DNA of 64,000 nucleotides from Bacillus sp. ISL-18 (GTDB lineage Bacteria; Bacillota; Bacilli; Bacillales; Cytobacillaceae). The notes below the pieces were generated by a model. It saw only the letters and a list, made by a program, of their open reading frames with translations, was not told the origin of the DNA and did not search any database. Location: positions 409,573-473,572 of the forward strand of contig NZ_JAGGQG010000010.1 of assembly GCF_018613415.1 (NCBI RefSeq), in the 5' to 3' direction. The translations under genes and the position numbers were made by a program. Position 1 is the stretch's first letter. Every line of letters starts with the position of its first letter. This document shows positions 1-7,768 of this stretch, in pieces.

Positions 1-473
1 TTTGCTGCAAGGGCTGCTAAAAACGTCCCAATTGCGATAAATCCAAAATTTCCTAAAAAGACGACTAACAGGAAATAAGGAAGACTGCCGAGAAATTTAA
101 AATCAAATAGTAAAAATAAAAACGGAATCGAAACGATTTCAACCACTACCATCATGGTGAAATTGGCCAGGAATTTTCCTAGATAAAGACTGGCTGCTTC
201 CATTGGCGCTACCAACAAACCTTGCATCGTATCATTTCGCTGTTCGGAGATAAACGATCGATTGAGTCCAAGAATCCCGGCAAACACGATAATAACCCAG
301 ATGACTCCAGGAATAACCGCTCTTGTTGTATTATTCGCAGGGTCAAACGCAAAACTGAAAACTACGATAACGAGCCCCGCAAAAATAATTTGTGTAGTCA
401 GGATTTGTTTTGTTTTTAGCTCTGAATATAGATCCTTCTTGGCTAGGAAGAGGGCTGTTCGGAAAAGGTTCAT
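1..473 (-). CDS. ccmB: Heme exporter subunit CcmB, partial (C-terminus outside window)
   Basis: Membrane subunit of the CcmAB ABC transporter, which acts in System I cytochrome c maturation by releasing holo-CcmE from CcmC. About 157 N-terminal residues are visible, beginning MNLFRTALFLAKKDLYSELK. Several hydrophobic segments follow, and the loop LNRSFISEQRNDTMQGLL is characteristic of CcmB. The ATG (471-473) overlaps the ccmA stop as ATGA, so the two genes are translationally coupled. The gene runs off the left window edge, so length and C-terminus cannot be judged. Confidence 0.88.
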   Translation of the reverse strand, partial: MNLFRTALFLAKKDLYSELKTKQILTTQIIFAGLVIVVFSFAFDPANNTTRAVIPGVIWVIIVFAGILGLNRSFISEQRNDTMQGLLVAPMEAASLYLGKFLANFTMMVVVEIVSIPFLFLLFDFKFLGSLPYFLLVVFLGNFGFIAIGTFLAALAA

Positions 474-1177
474 GATACACCCTCCACTTGCAGATCATAT
501 TTTTCAGTGACAAAACCGAGATTGTCATTTTGGATTCTAAAGTCATCAACAATTTTTCCATTCTTAACAATGATTATCCGGTCACAGATTTCCGCTGCTT
601 GTTTAAAATCATGGGTTACCATTAATGTTGTTGTACCTTTTTCCTTGATGGATAAGATAACATTGTTTAAAATGGCAATCGCACCTTGATCCAAACCTGT
701 ATGCGGTTCATCCAAAAGGAGAATCTCGGGATCATGGATAATTGCCCTTGCAATCGCAATCCTTTGTATCATACCGCGGGAAAAATTTTTAACTGGCTCA
801 TTCAAAAAGAAGGATAAGCCCACATCTTTTACAAGCATCCTAGCCTTCTGTTCAACATCCTTAACCCCGTATATATTCCCAAAGAAGACGAGATTTTCTA
901 ACGGTGAGTAATGATCATAAAGCAAGCTGGAATGGGGTAAATATCCCAATAATTTTTTTATCGGAATCTGGTTCTTTCTTAATTCCAAGCCGTTCACTAT
1001 TACCTGGCCGGATGTCGGCTTTATTAAGGAAGCCAGTACCTTTAACAGTGTACTTTTCCCCGCACCATTTGGTCCTAGGATGGCAACTGTTTCCCCTTTT
1101 TTTATTGAGAGGTTAACGCCACGTAAGATCAGCTTATTGTCTGCTTGCTTCGTCAGATTTTTTATTTCAATCATCAT
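470..1177 (-). CDS. ccmA: Heme exporter ATP-binding protein CcmA
   Basis: ATPase subunit of the CcmAB transporter, 235 aa, the usual CcmA size. Visible motifs in order are Walker A GPNGAGKST near residue 37, the ABC signature FSRGMIQR near 133, Walker B LLLDEPHTGLD near 155 and the switch histidine in MVTHD. It sits between an exported protein of unknown function and ccmB, with a 4-nt overlap into ccmB. An ABC ATPase of another system is possible from the sequence alone, but the ccmB partner and ccmE/ccmF in the same operon make CcmA the best call. Confidence 0.88.
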   Translation of the reverse strand: MMIEIKNLTKQADNKLILRGVNLSIKKGETVAILGPNGAGKSTLLKVLASLIKPTSGQVIVNGLELRKNQIPIKKLLGYLPHSSLLYDHYSPLENLVFFGNIYGVKDVEQKARMLVKDVGLSFFLNEPVKNFSRGMIQRIAIARAIIHDPEILLLDEPHTGLDQGAIAILNNVILSIKEKGTTTLMVTHDFKQAAEICDRIIIVKNGKIVDDFRIQNDNLGFVTEKYDLQVEGVS

Positions 1178-1198
1178 GAGTCCCTCCCATCCCAGCTG

Positions 1199-2197
1199 TT
1201 ATTCAATAAACGTACGTAAATTTAGCTTAACTTGAACTAGATGCTGTTTGTAGGCAGCAAGCTTTCCATGATAGTCGTCTTCTGAGATTTTCCCATCATC
1301 AAAGGTTTCTTCTAGTTCAATGATCTTCTCCATGATTGCTTTTTGTTTTGCTAGTAATTGTTTAAATGCCTTTTCTTCTTTATCTGCGCCTAGTCTTTCT
1401 TCTTCTAATCTAGCTTTTCTTTTAAAGTAGATAAAATAGGCAATACCTGCAATTATGATTGCTCCAATAATTATTAGGAAGATGTGTGGGTTGAAACTGT
1501 GTAATGGTGATTGTGCCCACATTCTTAAATGTCCAGGGTTATGAAATGCCGGTGCAGTGTGAGTTACCCCGGTTGTGCTATTTTTATCTGTCGTTGTTGC
1601 CGCCAGCTTAGTTTCATCGGCTGGCGGTTGAACATCTTTTTTGTAGACTAGTGTAAATGTCTGTTTTTCCTTCAACCCTTCAATACTGTAGCCAAAATAG
1701 CTTTGATCATCAAATTTGAAAAGACCTTGACTAGTTGCTTCTGCACCATTAACTTCAACACTGCCCATTCCTTCAGGAACAAGGATTTGCATCATTTCAA
1801 CAGGATAATCCATGGATAATTTGATTTCTTTGCCTTTTGGCATTCGATAGCTGTAAGGGAGCACAGTTGTTTGATTCGCCGGAATTGGGGTCGTTGTAAT
1901 AAATCCTTTATCCACTTGCTTAAAAGCAATTTTACTATCTAAAAAATTTAGATCCTTCGCATTTTCAGGCAGCGTAACCTTTAAAACTGCTTCACTCTTG
2001 CCATCACCTTTATATTCCTGTGCAGAAGTGTTGGTATAATTAACCATATTCATCATATTAGTAGACCCATCTTCTGCGGAGCTCACAACCAGGTAATGCA
2101 TGTCAATGGCTATCTTTGAATCTGTTGTTGCAGCTAATCCCTGGAAAGGAAATAATATCAATAGTCCAAGGAAGAAAACGGTGATTTTTTTGATCAC
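1199..2197 (-). CDS. Exported single-pass membrane protein of the ccm operon, unknown function
   Basis: 332 aa. It has an N-terminal signal peptide (about residues 1-23, ending LAA), a beta-rich extracellular part, a Pro/Thr/Asn-rich linker, one transmembrane segment near residues 238-258 (IFLIIIGAIIIAGIAYFIYF) and a charged cytoplasmic coiled coil. The tail contains FDDGKISEDDYHGKL, a pattern shared with the CcmI-like gene next door and with the tail of the first gene of this operon. The 4-nt overlap with the upstream gene indicates one operon. It may hold apocytochrome or a heme-handling partner, but this is inference; no family was recognised with certainty. Confidence 0.7.
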   Translation of the reverse strand: MIKKITVFFLGLLILFPFQGLAATTDSKIAIDMHYLVVSSAEDGSTNMMNMVNYTNTSAQEYKGDGKSEAVLKVTLPENAKDLNFLDSKIAFKQVDKGFITTTPIPANQTTVLPYSYRMPKGKEIKLSMDYPVEMMQILVPEGMGSVEVNGAEATSQGLFKFDDQSYFGYSIEGLKEKQTFTLVYKKDVQPPADETKLAATTTDKNSTTGVTHTAPAFHNPGHLRMWAQSPLHSFNPHIFLIIIGAIIIAGIAYFIYFKRKARLEEERLGADKEEKAFKQLLAKQKAIMEKIIELEETFDDGKISEDDYHGKLAAYKQHLVQVKLNLRTFIE

Positions 2198-2577
2198 TTT
2201 CCTTCCCCCTTTTTCTTTGCATAGTTTTTCATTTGTTCTTCAATTTCTTTTTCTACTTCTGCCATTAGGTCTTTATCAACACTTGTGTCTACAAACTGGT
2301 CTTCTTCCTTCATAATCTTGGCTACTTCTATTTCATATTGCCTTTTTAAGTTCTTATAATCCGCATGTGAAATTTTATCCATCTTGTACTCAAACTCGAT
2401 TTCATTAAGTGTGGTCAATAAGGCCTCTTTCGTGGCAGCTATATCTTGGTCCTTTGAACTTAATTGGATAAACGTATCCCACTTAAAAAATGGAGCTACT
2501 ATTAAAAACAAACATATTAGAGCCAATGCTGCTGTAAAAATTATTGATAAGATTGAGATATCATGCATTTTATTCAC
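2194..2577 (-). CDS. Small membrane protein resembling the CcmI N-terminal part
   Basis: 127 aa with one N-terminal transmembrane helix (about residues 7-29) followed by a charged helical region. The helical segment LLTTLNEIEFEYKMDKIS is the pattern found after the membrane anchor of CcmI/CycH-type proteins and short archaeal/Gram-positive cytochrome c biogenesis proteins. There is no TPR domain, so it would correspond only to the CcmI membrane-coiled-coil part. It lies between the ccmH-like gene and the exported protein gene, overlapping the latter by 4 nt. The assignment rests on pattern and context. Confidence 0.6.
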   Translation of the reverse strand: MNKMHDISILSIIFTAALALICLFLIVAPFFKWDTFIQLSSKDQDIAATKEALLTTLNEIEFEYKMDKISHADYKNLKRQYEIEVAKIMKEEDQFVDTSVDKDLMAEVEKEIEEQMKNYAKKKGEGK

Positions 2578-2580
2578 ATC

Positions 2581-3084
2581 CTAAAGATACTTTTTGCGTT
2601 CTTCATCGATCATCGAGGTAAGGATTTCTCCCTCCACTTCATCCTCAGTGCTTTCGTAATCAGTCTTTACGACATCTGTACCTTTTTTCTTCACCCACTT
2701 ACGGATAATGATGAATACAGCTATTGCCGCTAATCCTAAAACGACAAACGGAAGAACCCATGCTGTTAAACTAAAACCGCTTTTCTCAGGGGATGTTAAG
2801 ATTTCTTCACCATAAATATTGACATAGTATTGACGAATTTTATCTTTATCCCAGCCTTTGTTCATCATCCCTACCAAGTCCTTTTTAAACTCAGTAGTCA
2901 GATTACAAGTATTTGGATCGCATTCATAGTGATCTTGACCACAACCGCATGTACAGGCAAATTGCTGGGCAACTGCTTTAAATTCAGCCGATTTATAATC
3001 AATTTGTCTTGCTTCTGCTCGAATAAATGAACCTTGAAAAATAAACGCAATTACCAGGAGCCCTAAATAAAATTTCTTTTTCAT
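2581..3084 (-). CDS. ccmH: CcmH/CcmL-like cytochrome c biogenesis protein with a CxCGC motif
   Basis: 167 aa from the ATG at 3084, chosen because a GAGGTG site lies just upstream and the frame further upstream overlaps ccmF. It has a signal peptide (1-24), an extracytoplasmic domain and a transmembrane helix near 105-128. Canonical CcmH has an RCxxC redox pair; here the equivalent stretch is CTCGCGQDHYEC (Cys 44, 46, 48, 55) plus Cys 60. The following helix KDLVGMMNKGWDKDKIRQYY fits the CcmH three-helix fold and the family pattern after the cysteines. Expected role: reduction or presentation of apocytochrome cysteines for CcmF. It starts 2 nt after ccmF. Confidence 0.8.
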   Translation of the reverse strand: MKKKFYLGLLVIAFIFQGSFIRAEARQIDYKSAEFKAVAQQFACTCGCGQDHYECDPNTCNLTTEFKKDLVGMMNKGWDKDKIRQYYVNIYGEEILTSPEKSGFSLTAWVLPFVVLGLAAIAVFIIIRKWVKKKGTDVVKTDYESTEDEVEGEILTSMIDEERKKYL

Positions 3085-3086
3085 TA

Positions 3087-5069
3087 TTAAGACACCTCTT
3101 TGCGTACTCCTGTGTACCTCGGAGTGACATTTCCATATTTTCCGTTCCAAACTGCAAATAATGCACCAATTACAATCATAAAGGAACCAAACCATAGCCA
3201 ATCCATCATTGGGTTAACTTTCACAACAAAGGTTGCTTTTCCATTATCTTCCCATGCGCTTAATACGATATATAAGTCTTCTTTAACCGATGAAATGATG
3301 GCCACTTCAGAAGATGGCTGCTCCCAGTTACCATAAAACACTTTTTCAGGTTGGAAGGTGCCAATTTTTTTACCTTTTTTAAAAACGGTAACGTCTGCAT
3401 AAACGATATCGTTAATTCCCTCTTTCTTTTGATCAAGACGATCATAATTGATCCGGTAATCCCTAAGCTCAATTGATTGGCCTAAAGAAACAGTTTTCAT
3501 CGTTTCCACATCATAATTTTGTGAACCGATAATACCCATTGTTATAAAGGCAATACCAAGGTGGACAATATATCCACCATAGCGGCGGCGGTTGCGGACC
3601 ATTAAACGATACAAGGCAACCAATGGAGATTCTTTTGTCATTTTCCGTCTAGCTTTCACACCTCTATAAAACTCTAAGAAATGTGTGACCAACAATAAAA
3701 TAATAACTCCGTATCCAATTACAGCCCATGCTTTTTGGATGCCTAGTACAGCCATTAAAACCATTCCAATTACAGCAAGAATCGCTGGAATCAAAAAGTT
3801 CTTTCGAAGGTTTTTTACAGTAGATTTCTGCCATGCAAGCAATGGACAGACAGCCATAACAAACATCATTGACAATAGAATTGGCGCTTCTACTTTATTA
3901 AAGAACGGCATACCTACTGTTACTTTCGTCCCTCGGACAGCTTCAGATACAAGCGGGAAAACAGTTCCCCAAAAAGTAGCAAATGCTGCACCTACTAATA
4001 GTAAGTTATTAACTAAAAAACTACTTTCTTTCGAAACAATTGAATTGACCTCGCCTGCACTTCGTTTAAGCAAATTGTACCGGCTCATTAGTACATAGAG
4101 AGCCAGGATGACCGCTACACCCATGAAAATTAAGAAATATAATCCTAGATTAGAGTTAGCGAAAGCATGGACAGATGTTAAAACACCACTGCGCACAAGG
4201 AATGTTCCAAATAACGTTAATGCATAGGAGACAATAATTAAGCTTATATTCCATATTTTTAACATATTTTTACGTTCTTGAATCATAATGGAGTGAAGGA
4301 AGGCTGTTGCTGTCAGCCATGGCATAAATGATGCATTTTCTACTGCATCCCATGCCCAATATCCACCCCAGCCAAGCTCTACATACGCCCATTGTCCACC
4401 AAAGATATTTCCAAGACTTAAAAATAACCAGGCAACAATTGTCCAGCGTCGTGTCATTTTAATCCAAAAATCGTCAACGTTTTTCATGATTAATGCTGCC
4501 ATCGCAAAGGCAAAAGGTACGGCGAGACCAACATAACCAAGGTAAAGTGTCACAGGATGAATAATCATCCCCGGGTTTTGCAGCATTGGATTTAAACCCT
4601 TACCCTCTGTCGGAACGGCTGCCAATAAATTGAATGGTTTTGCGACAAATCCCAGAATAAAAAAGAAGAAAACCGCATTGGCCATTAAAATGGCTGAGAT
4701 GTAAGGAACCATTGGGTTTCCTTTCATCTTTCTTGAAAACGTGATCATCACCATGTAAAGAGTTAAGAAAAAGGTCCATAATAATAACGATCCAGCATTT
4801 CCAGCCCATAGAGCAGTAAGTTTATAAATAATTGGCAGTTCACTGCTGGTATAATCGGTAACGTATTCGTATTGAAATTGAGAAGTGGCTAATAGGTAGA
4901 ACATAACAATCATGGCCATACCTGCACAAACAAATAATGCAATCATGCCACTCTTTCCACTGTTGACGAATTTTTGATTTTTTGTGCTTATCCCCAGAGT
5001 AAGGATGAGGAGCGAATAAACTGCAATGGCTAAACCTATATAAATCGTTGCGTTGGCAAATAAATACAT
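3087..5069 (-). CDS. ccmF: Cytochrome c heme lyase CcmF
   Basis: 660 aa polytopic membrane protein of normal CcmF length. It contains the tryptophan-rich WWD heme-handling motif at about residues 234-251 (GWGGYWAWDAVENASFMPW) and histidines flanking it (H171 in NPGMIIHPVTLYLGY and H259), the expected heme ligands of the family. CcmF takes heme from holo-CcmE and ligates it to CxxCH apocytochromes outside the membrane. It lies between ccmE and ccmH with short spacing, in one operon. Identity is secure from the motif, the length and the neighbours. Confidence 0.95.
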   Translation of the reverse strand: MYLFANATIYIGLAIAVYSLLILTLGISTKNQKFVNSGKSGMIALFVCAGMAMIVMFYLLATSQFQYEYVTDYTSSELPIIYKLTALWAGNAGSLLLWTFFLTLYMVMITFSRKMKGNPMVPYISAILMANAVFFFFILGFVAKPFNLLAAVPTEGKGLNPMLQNPGMIIHPVTLYLGYVGLAVPFAFAMAALIMKNVDDFWIKMTRRWTIVAWLFLSLGNIFGGQWAYVELGWGGYWAWDAVENASFMPWLTATAFLHSIMIQERKNMLKIWNISLIIVSYALTLFGTFLVRSGVLTSVHAFANSNLGLYFLIFMGVAVILALYVLMSRYNLLKRSAGEVNSIVSKESSFLVNNLLLVGAAFATFWGTVFPLVSEAVRGTKVTVGMPFFNKVEAPILLSMMFVMAVCPLLAWQKSTVKNLRKNFLIPAILAVIGMVLMAVLGIQKAWAVIGYGVIILLLVTHFLEFYRGVKARRKMTKESPLVALYRLMVRNRRRYGGYIVHLGIAFITMGIIGSQNYDVETMKTVSLGQSIELRDYRINYDRLDQKKEGINDIVYADVTVFKKGKKIGTFQPEKVFYGNWEQPSSEVAIISSVKEDLYIVLSAWEDNGKATFVVKVNPMMDWLWFGSFMIVIGALFAVWNGKYGNVTPRYTGVRKEVS

Positions 5070-5093
5070 TTCGTCACCTTCTAACGTTGACTA

Positions 5094-5546
5094 TTATTTT
5101 TTATTCACTGGCTTATCAAGCAATTGTTTATGTTTTTCAGGGTCATAGTTTTTCATATCTTTTCCTTCGTATTTAGAAGGGCATCTCGTTTTGACCGATT
5201 CTGCTTCAAACGTATTCCTTTTCGTAGGGGCACCTTGAAGAATGGTAATCACTCCCTCTGAAAAATTATCTGGTTTTGTACCATGATAGATCACGTGCAT
5301 GACGTTGCCATGATTATCTTTTACATCAAATTTCAGTTGAATTTTGTCTGGATTCCATTTAATTGTTTTTTCTATTAATAATCCCTCAACCGTAACAAAA
5401 TCGTCTTTGTGCTGGTCTTGAGTCGCCAACAATTCTTTCAAAGTCAGTTCTACACCGCTAGAACCAGGCGTCGCAGCCATCAATAAGAATACAATCGCAC
5501 CCGCAATAATAAAGCCGCCTAACATCACAAGCGTATTTTTCTTCAC
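5094..5546 (-). CDS. ccmE: Heme chaperone CcmE, cysteine (CxxxY) variant
   Basis: 150 aa with one N-terminal membrane anchor (about residues 7-25) and an OB-fold periplasmic-type domain. In classical CcmE a histidine in HxxxY binds heme covalently. Here the motif is CPSKY: Cys122 replaces His and Tyr126 is kept. Such CxxxY forms are known from Desulfovibrio, archaea and some Gram-positives. The protein ferries heme from CcmABC to CcmF, which follows directly. A Ser/Lys-rich C-terminal tail ends the protein. Identity is well supported by the motif and context. Confidence 0.92.
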   Translation of the reverse strand: MKKNTLVMLGGFIIAGAIVFLLMAATPGSSGVELTLKELLATQDQHKDDFVTVEGLLIEKTIKWNPDKIQLKFDVKDNHGNVMHVIYHGTKPDNFSEGVITILQGAPTKRNTFEAESVKTRCPSKYEGKDMKNYDPEKHKQLLDKPVNKK

Positions 5547-5559
5547 TTAGCCCACCTCA

Positions 5560-6618
5560 TTAGATCAATTTTTTCATTTCTTCCTCGTACATTTCCTGGT
5601 CAATTTTACCTGTTAACAACTTTTTACGAAGTTCCTTTTTTTCTTCGGCATTATTTGGTTTATGATCTTTTTTCCCAGTTAATTGTTTTGCAGGCTGCTG
5701 TTTTTGTTTTGTTCCTTTTGCTAGAGAACGCCGGCCCCTTTGAACATTACCCTTTAATCCTAAATAAACGAAAACCCCTGCGATGATTAAAGCTATTCCA
5801 ATAATAGAAGCTCCGCCACCCCCAATAAGCGGCTGTTTAGTGGTCCTGCTTGATGTTTCTTTTATTTCTTGGTCTGTTGCTGTACTGCCACTTTTGTCCG
5901 TAGAAGCTTGTTGTTTGTTAATTGCCTCCATGGTGGATTCCGTTCCAGCCTTCTGGTATGAAAAAGAGTATGTAAGGTTTTCTTTTGCTTTGACACCCTT
6001 ATATTGGTAGTAATTAAGTTCTTCGCCATACTCACTCTTAGTGTTGTTAGCTGCTTTTGGCTCTAACTTTATATTTTTTGCATCCATTGGAGAGTAAAAA
6101 ACGACATCTAATTTGTCAATTGCAGCGTTATTCATCAGCTGATATGTAAAACTTTTTTGCTCTTTTACCTCTATCGTTTTTGTGTAATATTCAATTACAA
6201 ATTGATAGGTTTCATTATTCTTGATTGCCTTTGCCGGCTTCCAAGATACGATTCCTTTTTCCTTATCAACATCATATGGACGTTGGACCTCTGGCTTATT
6301 TTCCTCTGGAAACTCTGCCACTAAATAGGCTTCAAATCCCTTTTCCTTCGCAGGAATAGGTATTTCAATTTTCCCATCATAATCTTGACCGCTTTTGTTT
6401 GTAATGGTTCCATACTCACCAACTAGTAATGAGGGTGAGGGCACATCCCTTGACCCCCAATCTTCCGGGTAGTCAAACTCTGGCATAACTTGTACTTGCA
6501 TTTCCTTAAATGGAAATTTCTCCGCTTGAAATATTGTTGCAGCACTAGTTTTAGAGCTTATAAAACTAGTTAGAAATGAAGCAATGACGAACATTGCCAA
6601 CCACTTTTTCTTAAGCAT
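5560..6618 (-). CDS. Exported single-pass membrane protein, first gene of the ccm operon
   Basis: 352 aa from the ATG at 6618, which is preceded by AAGGAGGATTAAT; an upstream in-frame codon lacks a site. It has a signal peptide (about 1-26), an extracellular beta-rich domain (about 27-225), a Ser/Thr-rich linker, a transmembrane helix (GGGGASIIGIALIIAGVFVY) and a basic tail. The tail ends LLTGKIDQEMYEEEMKKL, the same G(K)I.(Q/E).(M/Y) helix pattern as the gene at 1199-2197, so the two proteins share architecture. It is the promoter-proximal gene of the ccm operon. Function unknown; a scaffold or heme/apocytochrome-binding role is only inferred. Confidence 0.72.
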   Translation of the reverse strand: MLKKKWLAMFVIASFLTSFISSKTSAATIFQAEKFPFKEMQVQVMPEFDYPEDWGSRDVPSPSLLVGEYGTITNKSGQDYDGKIEIPIPAKEKGFEAYLVAEFPEENKPEVQRPYDVDKEKGIVSWKPAKAIKNNETYQFVIEYYTKTIEVKEQKSFTYQLMNNAAIDKLDVVFYSPMDAKNIKLEPKAANNTKSEYGEELNYYQYKGVKAKENLTYSFSYQKAGTESTMEAINKQQASTDKSGSTATDQEIKETSSRTTKQPLIGGGGASIIGIALIIAGVFVYLGLKGNVQRGRRSLAKGTKQKQQPAKQLTGKKDHKPNNAEEKKELRKKLLTGKIDQEMYEEEMKKLI

Positions 6619-6860
6619 ATTAATCCTCCTTGGCTTGGAAAACTCCTCACTTGAACATCCAATTTTCACTATAGTCCTCTTAGAAACAAATATAATCGTT
6701 CTGCTGCCTATAAAGTTGAATCACTATTGAACATTTTGTTAAAGGGCGAAAACGTTTGAGTTTTTGACAAAAAACCACCACAAAATGTTCACATCTTTAA
6801 GATTACTTCGATTTTTTGAGTAATTTGTCGGATTTTAAAACTCTAAACATAGGAACAAAA

Positions 6861-6974
6861 GCGAAAGCGCCTTGGTCAGCCCCGACAAGCATAAGACGAG
6901 CCGGCCGAAAGGTTGCTTTTTAACCTTTTGGACGGATTGGCTTATGACCTCGAGGGGCTAGGCGCTGGAGCTGG
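6861..6974. repeat. Intergenic inverted-repeat element of the Bacillaceae type
   Basis: A long imperfect inverted repeat with nested arms: AGCGCC (6866) with GGCGCT (6961), AGCCCC with GGGGCT, CATAAG with CTTATG and CCGAAAGGTT with AACCTTTTGG. It begins GCGAAAGCGCC and ends GGCGCTGGAGCTGGAC. From memory, similar elements are scattered between genes in many Bacillaceae; that is recollection, not a search. It is the main content of the 419-nt gap between the ccm operon and the cytochrome gene. The rest of that gap (6619-6860) is AT-rich and must hold the ccm operon promoter, but no convincing box was identified. Confidence 0.7.
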
Positions 6975-7035
6975 ACGATTCTAAACCTGTAAATAATTAT
7001 TCACAAGAAATAAATCTATAATTTCCTATAACATA

Positions 7036-7075
7036 AAAAAACCTGCATCCAAAATAGCAGGATACAGGTTTTTAT
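7036..7075 (-). terminator. Rho-independent terminator after the cytochrome c gene
   Basis: Arms ACCTGCATCC (7041-7050) and GGATACAGGT (7060-7069), with one mismatch and A/T runs on both sides. Read on the minus strand it ends in a T tract. It closes the lipoprotein-cytochrome unit and separates it from the ccm operon. Confidence 0.8.
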
Positions 7076-7088
7076 CATCTTCTTTAAT

Positions 7089-7759
7089 TTATTTCTTTTC
7101 TTCCAAGGATCGGATATAGCTCACAATATCTGAGATTTCCTGTTTCTTTAACTGACGCACACCATCAAGACCTTTTAAAGACGGACCCATTCTCGTCTCT
7201 TCACGGCCATAAGCAGTACTAATCCATATTTGCTTATCGGTTGTTAATTTTAAATATTGCGGAGACGCAAGAGCTGTTCCCATTCGCAACATCCCCGCGC
7301 CTGCTTCCATATGACAGTTCTGACAATACAGATTGTACAGTTTTTTTCCATTTACCGAGTTCCCGTCAATGGTATTTGGCACATTAAAACTAATATCTTC
7401 TGTTTGCCAAGTACGGATATAGGTTACTAGATTTTTTATCTCTGTCTGAGATAATCTTGGTCCATAGGCCGGCATACCGGTTCCTTCTCTTCCAAATTTT
7501 ATATAATTATATATATCTTTATCAGGCACAGAGTTTAAGAAATTTTGATTATTTAAAGCAGTTCCTGCCTTTTCCCCTTCACCTTTTCCCCTTCACCTTT
7601 TCCAGTATCACCATGACAGATCATACAATTTTTATTGTATACCTTTTCACCAGCTGTGATAGCCTGTGAATTCTCTTTACCAAAAATATCACTATTACTT
7701 ATACAAATGATAATACCAATTATAACCAAAACATAAAATCCAATTAATATTTTCTTCAT
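7089..7759 (-). pseudogene. Membrane-anchored diheme cytochrome c, frameshifted
   Basis: The first part (from ATG 7759) has an N-terminal membrane anchor and the first heme site CMICH in the context GEKVYNKNCMICHGDTGKG. The frame is then lost. The second part (down to 7089) continues in another frame with ALNNQNFLNSVPDKDIY, a methionine ligand region (GMPAYGP), the second heme site CQNCH and a C-terminal cytochrome helix. The break coincides with two head-to-tail copies of a 14-bp unit (7569-7596). Removing one copy rejoins the frames as GKGEGEKAGTALNNQ and gives about 218 aa. The product would be a Ccm client and an electron carrier on the outer face of the membrane. It starts 9 nt after the full-length upstream gene. 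Confidence 0.82.
7569..7596. repeat. 14-bp tandem duplication causing the cytochrome c frameshift
   Basis: Two exact copies of CTTTTCCCCTTCAC (plus strand) lie at 7569-7582 and 7583-7596. Fourteen is not a multiple of three, so the second copy shifts the frame. A single copy restores one continuous diheme cytochrome frame. Confidence 0.9.
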
Positions 7760-7768
7760 GGGTTACCC

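Noticed and set aside
3685-4098. 137-aa frame on the plus strand inside ccmF
   Set aside because: Antisense shadow of a long, well-conserved gene; no ribosome site and low-complexity Thr/Ile-rich translation.
6660-6860. cre or ResD/Fnr boxes upstream of the ccm operon
   Set aside because: AAACGTTTT near 6750-6765 resembles part of a cre site and other AT-rich words are present, but none matches a consensus well enough.
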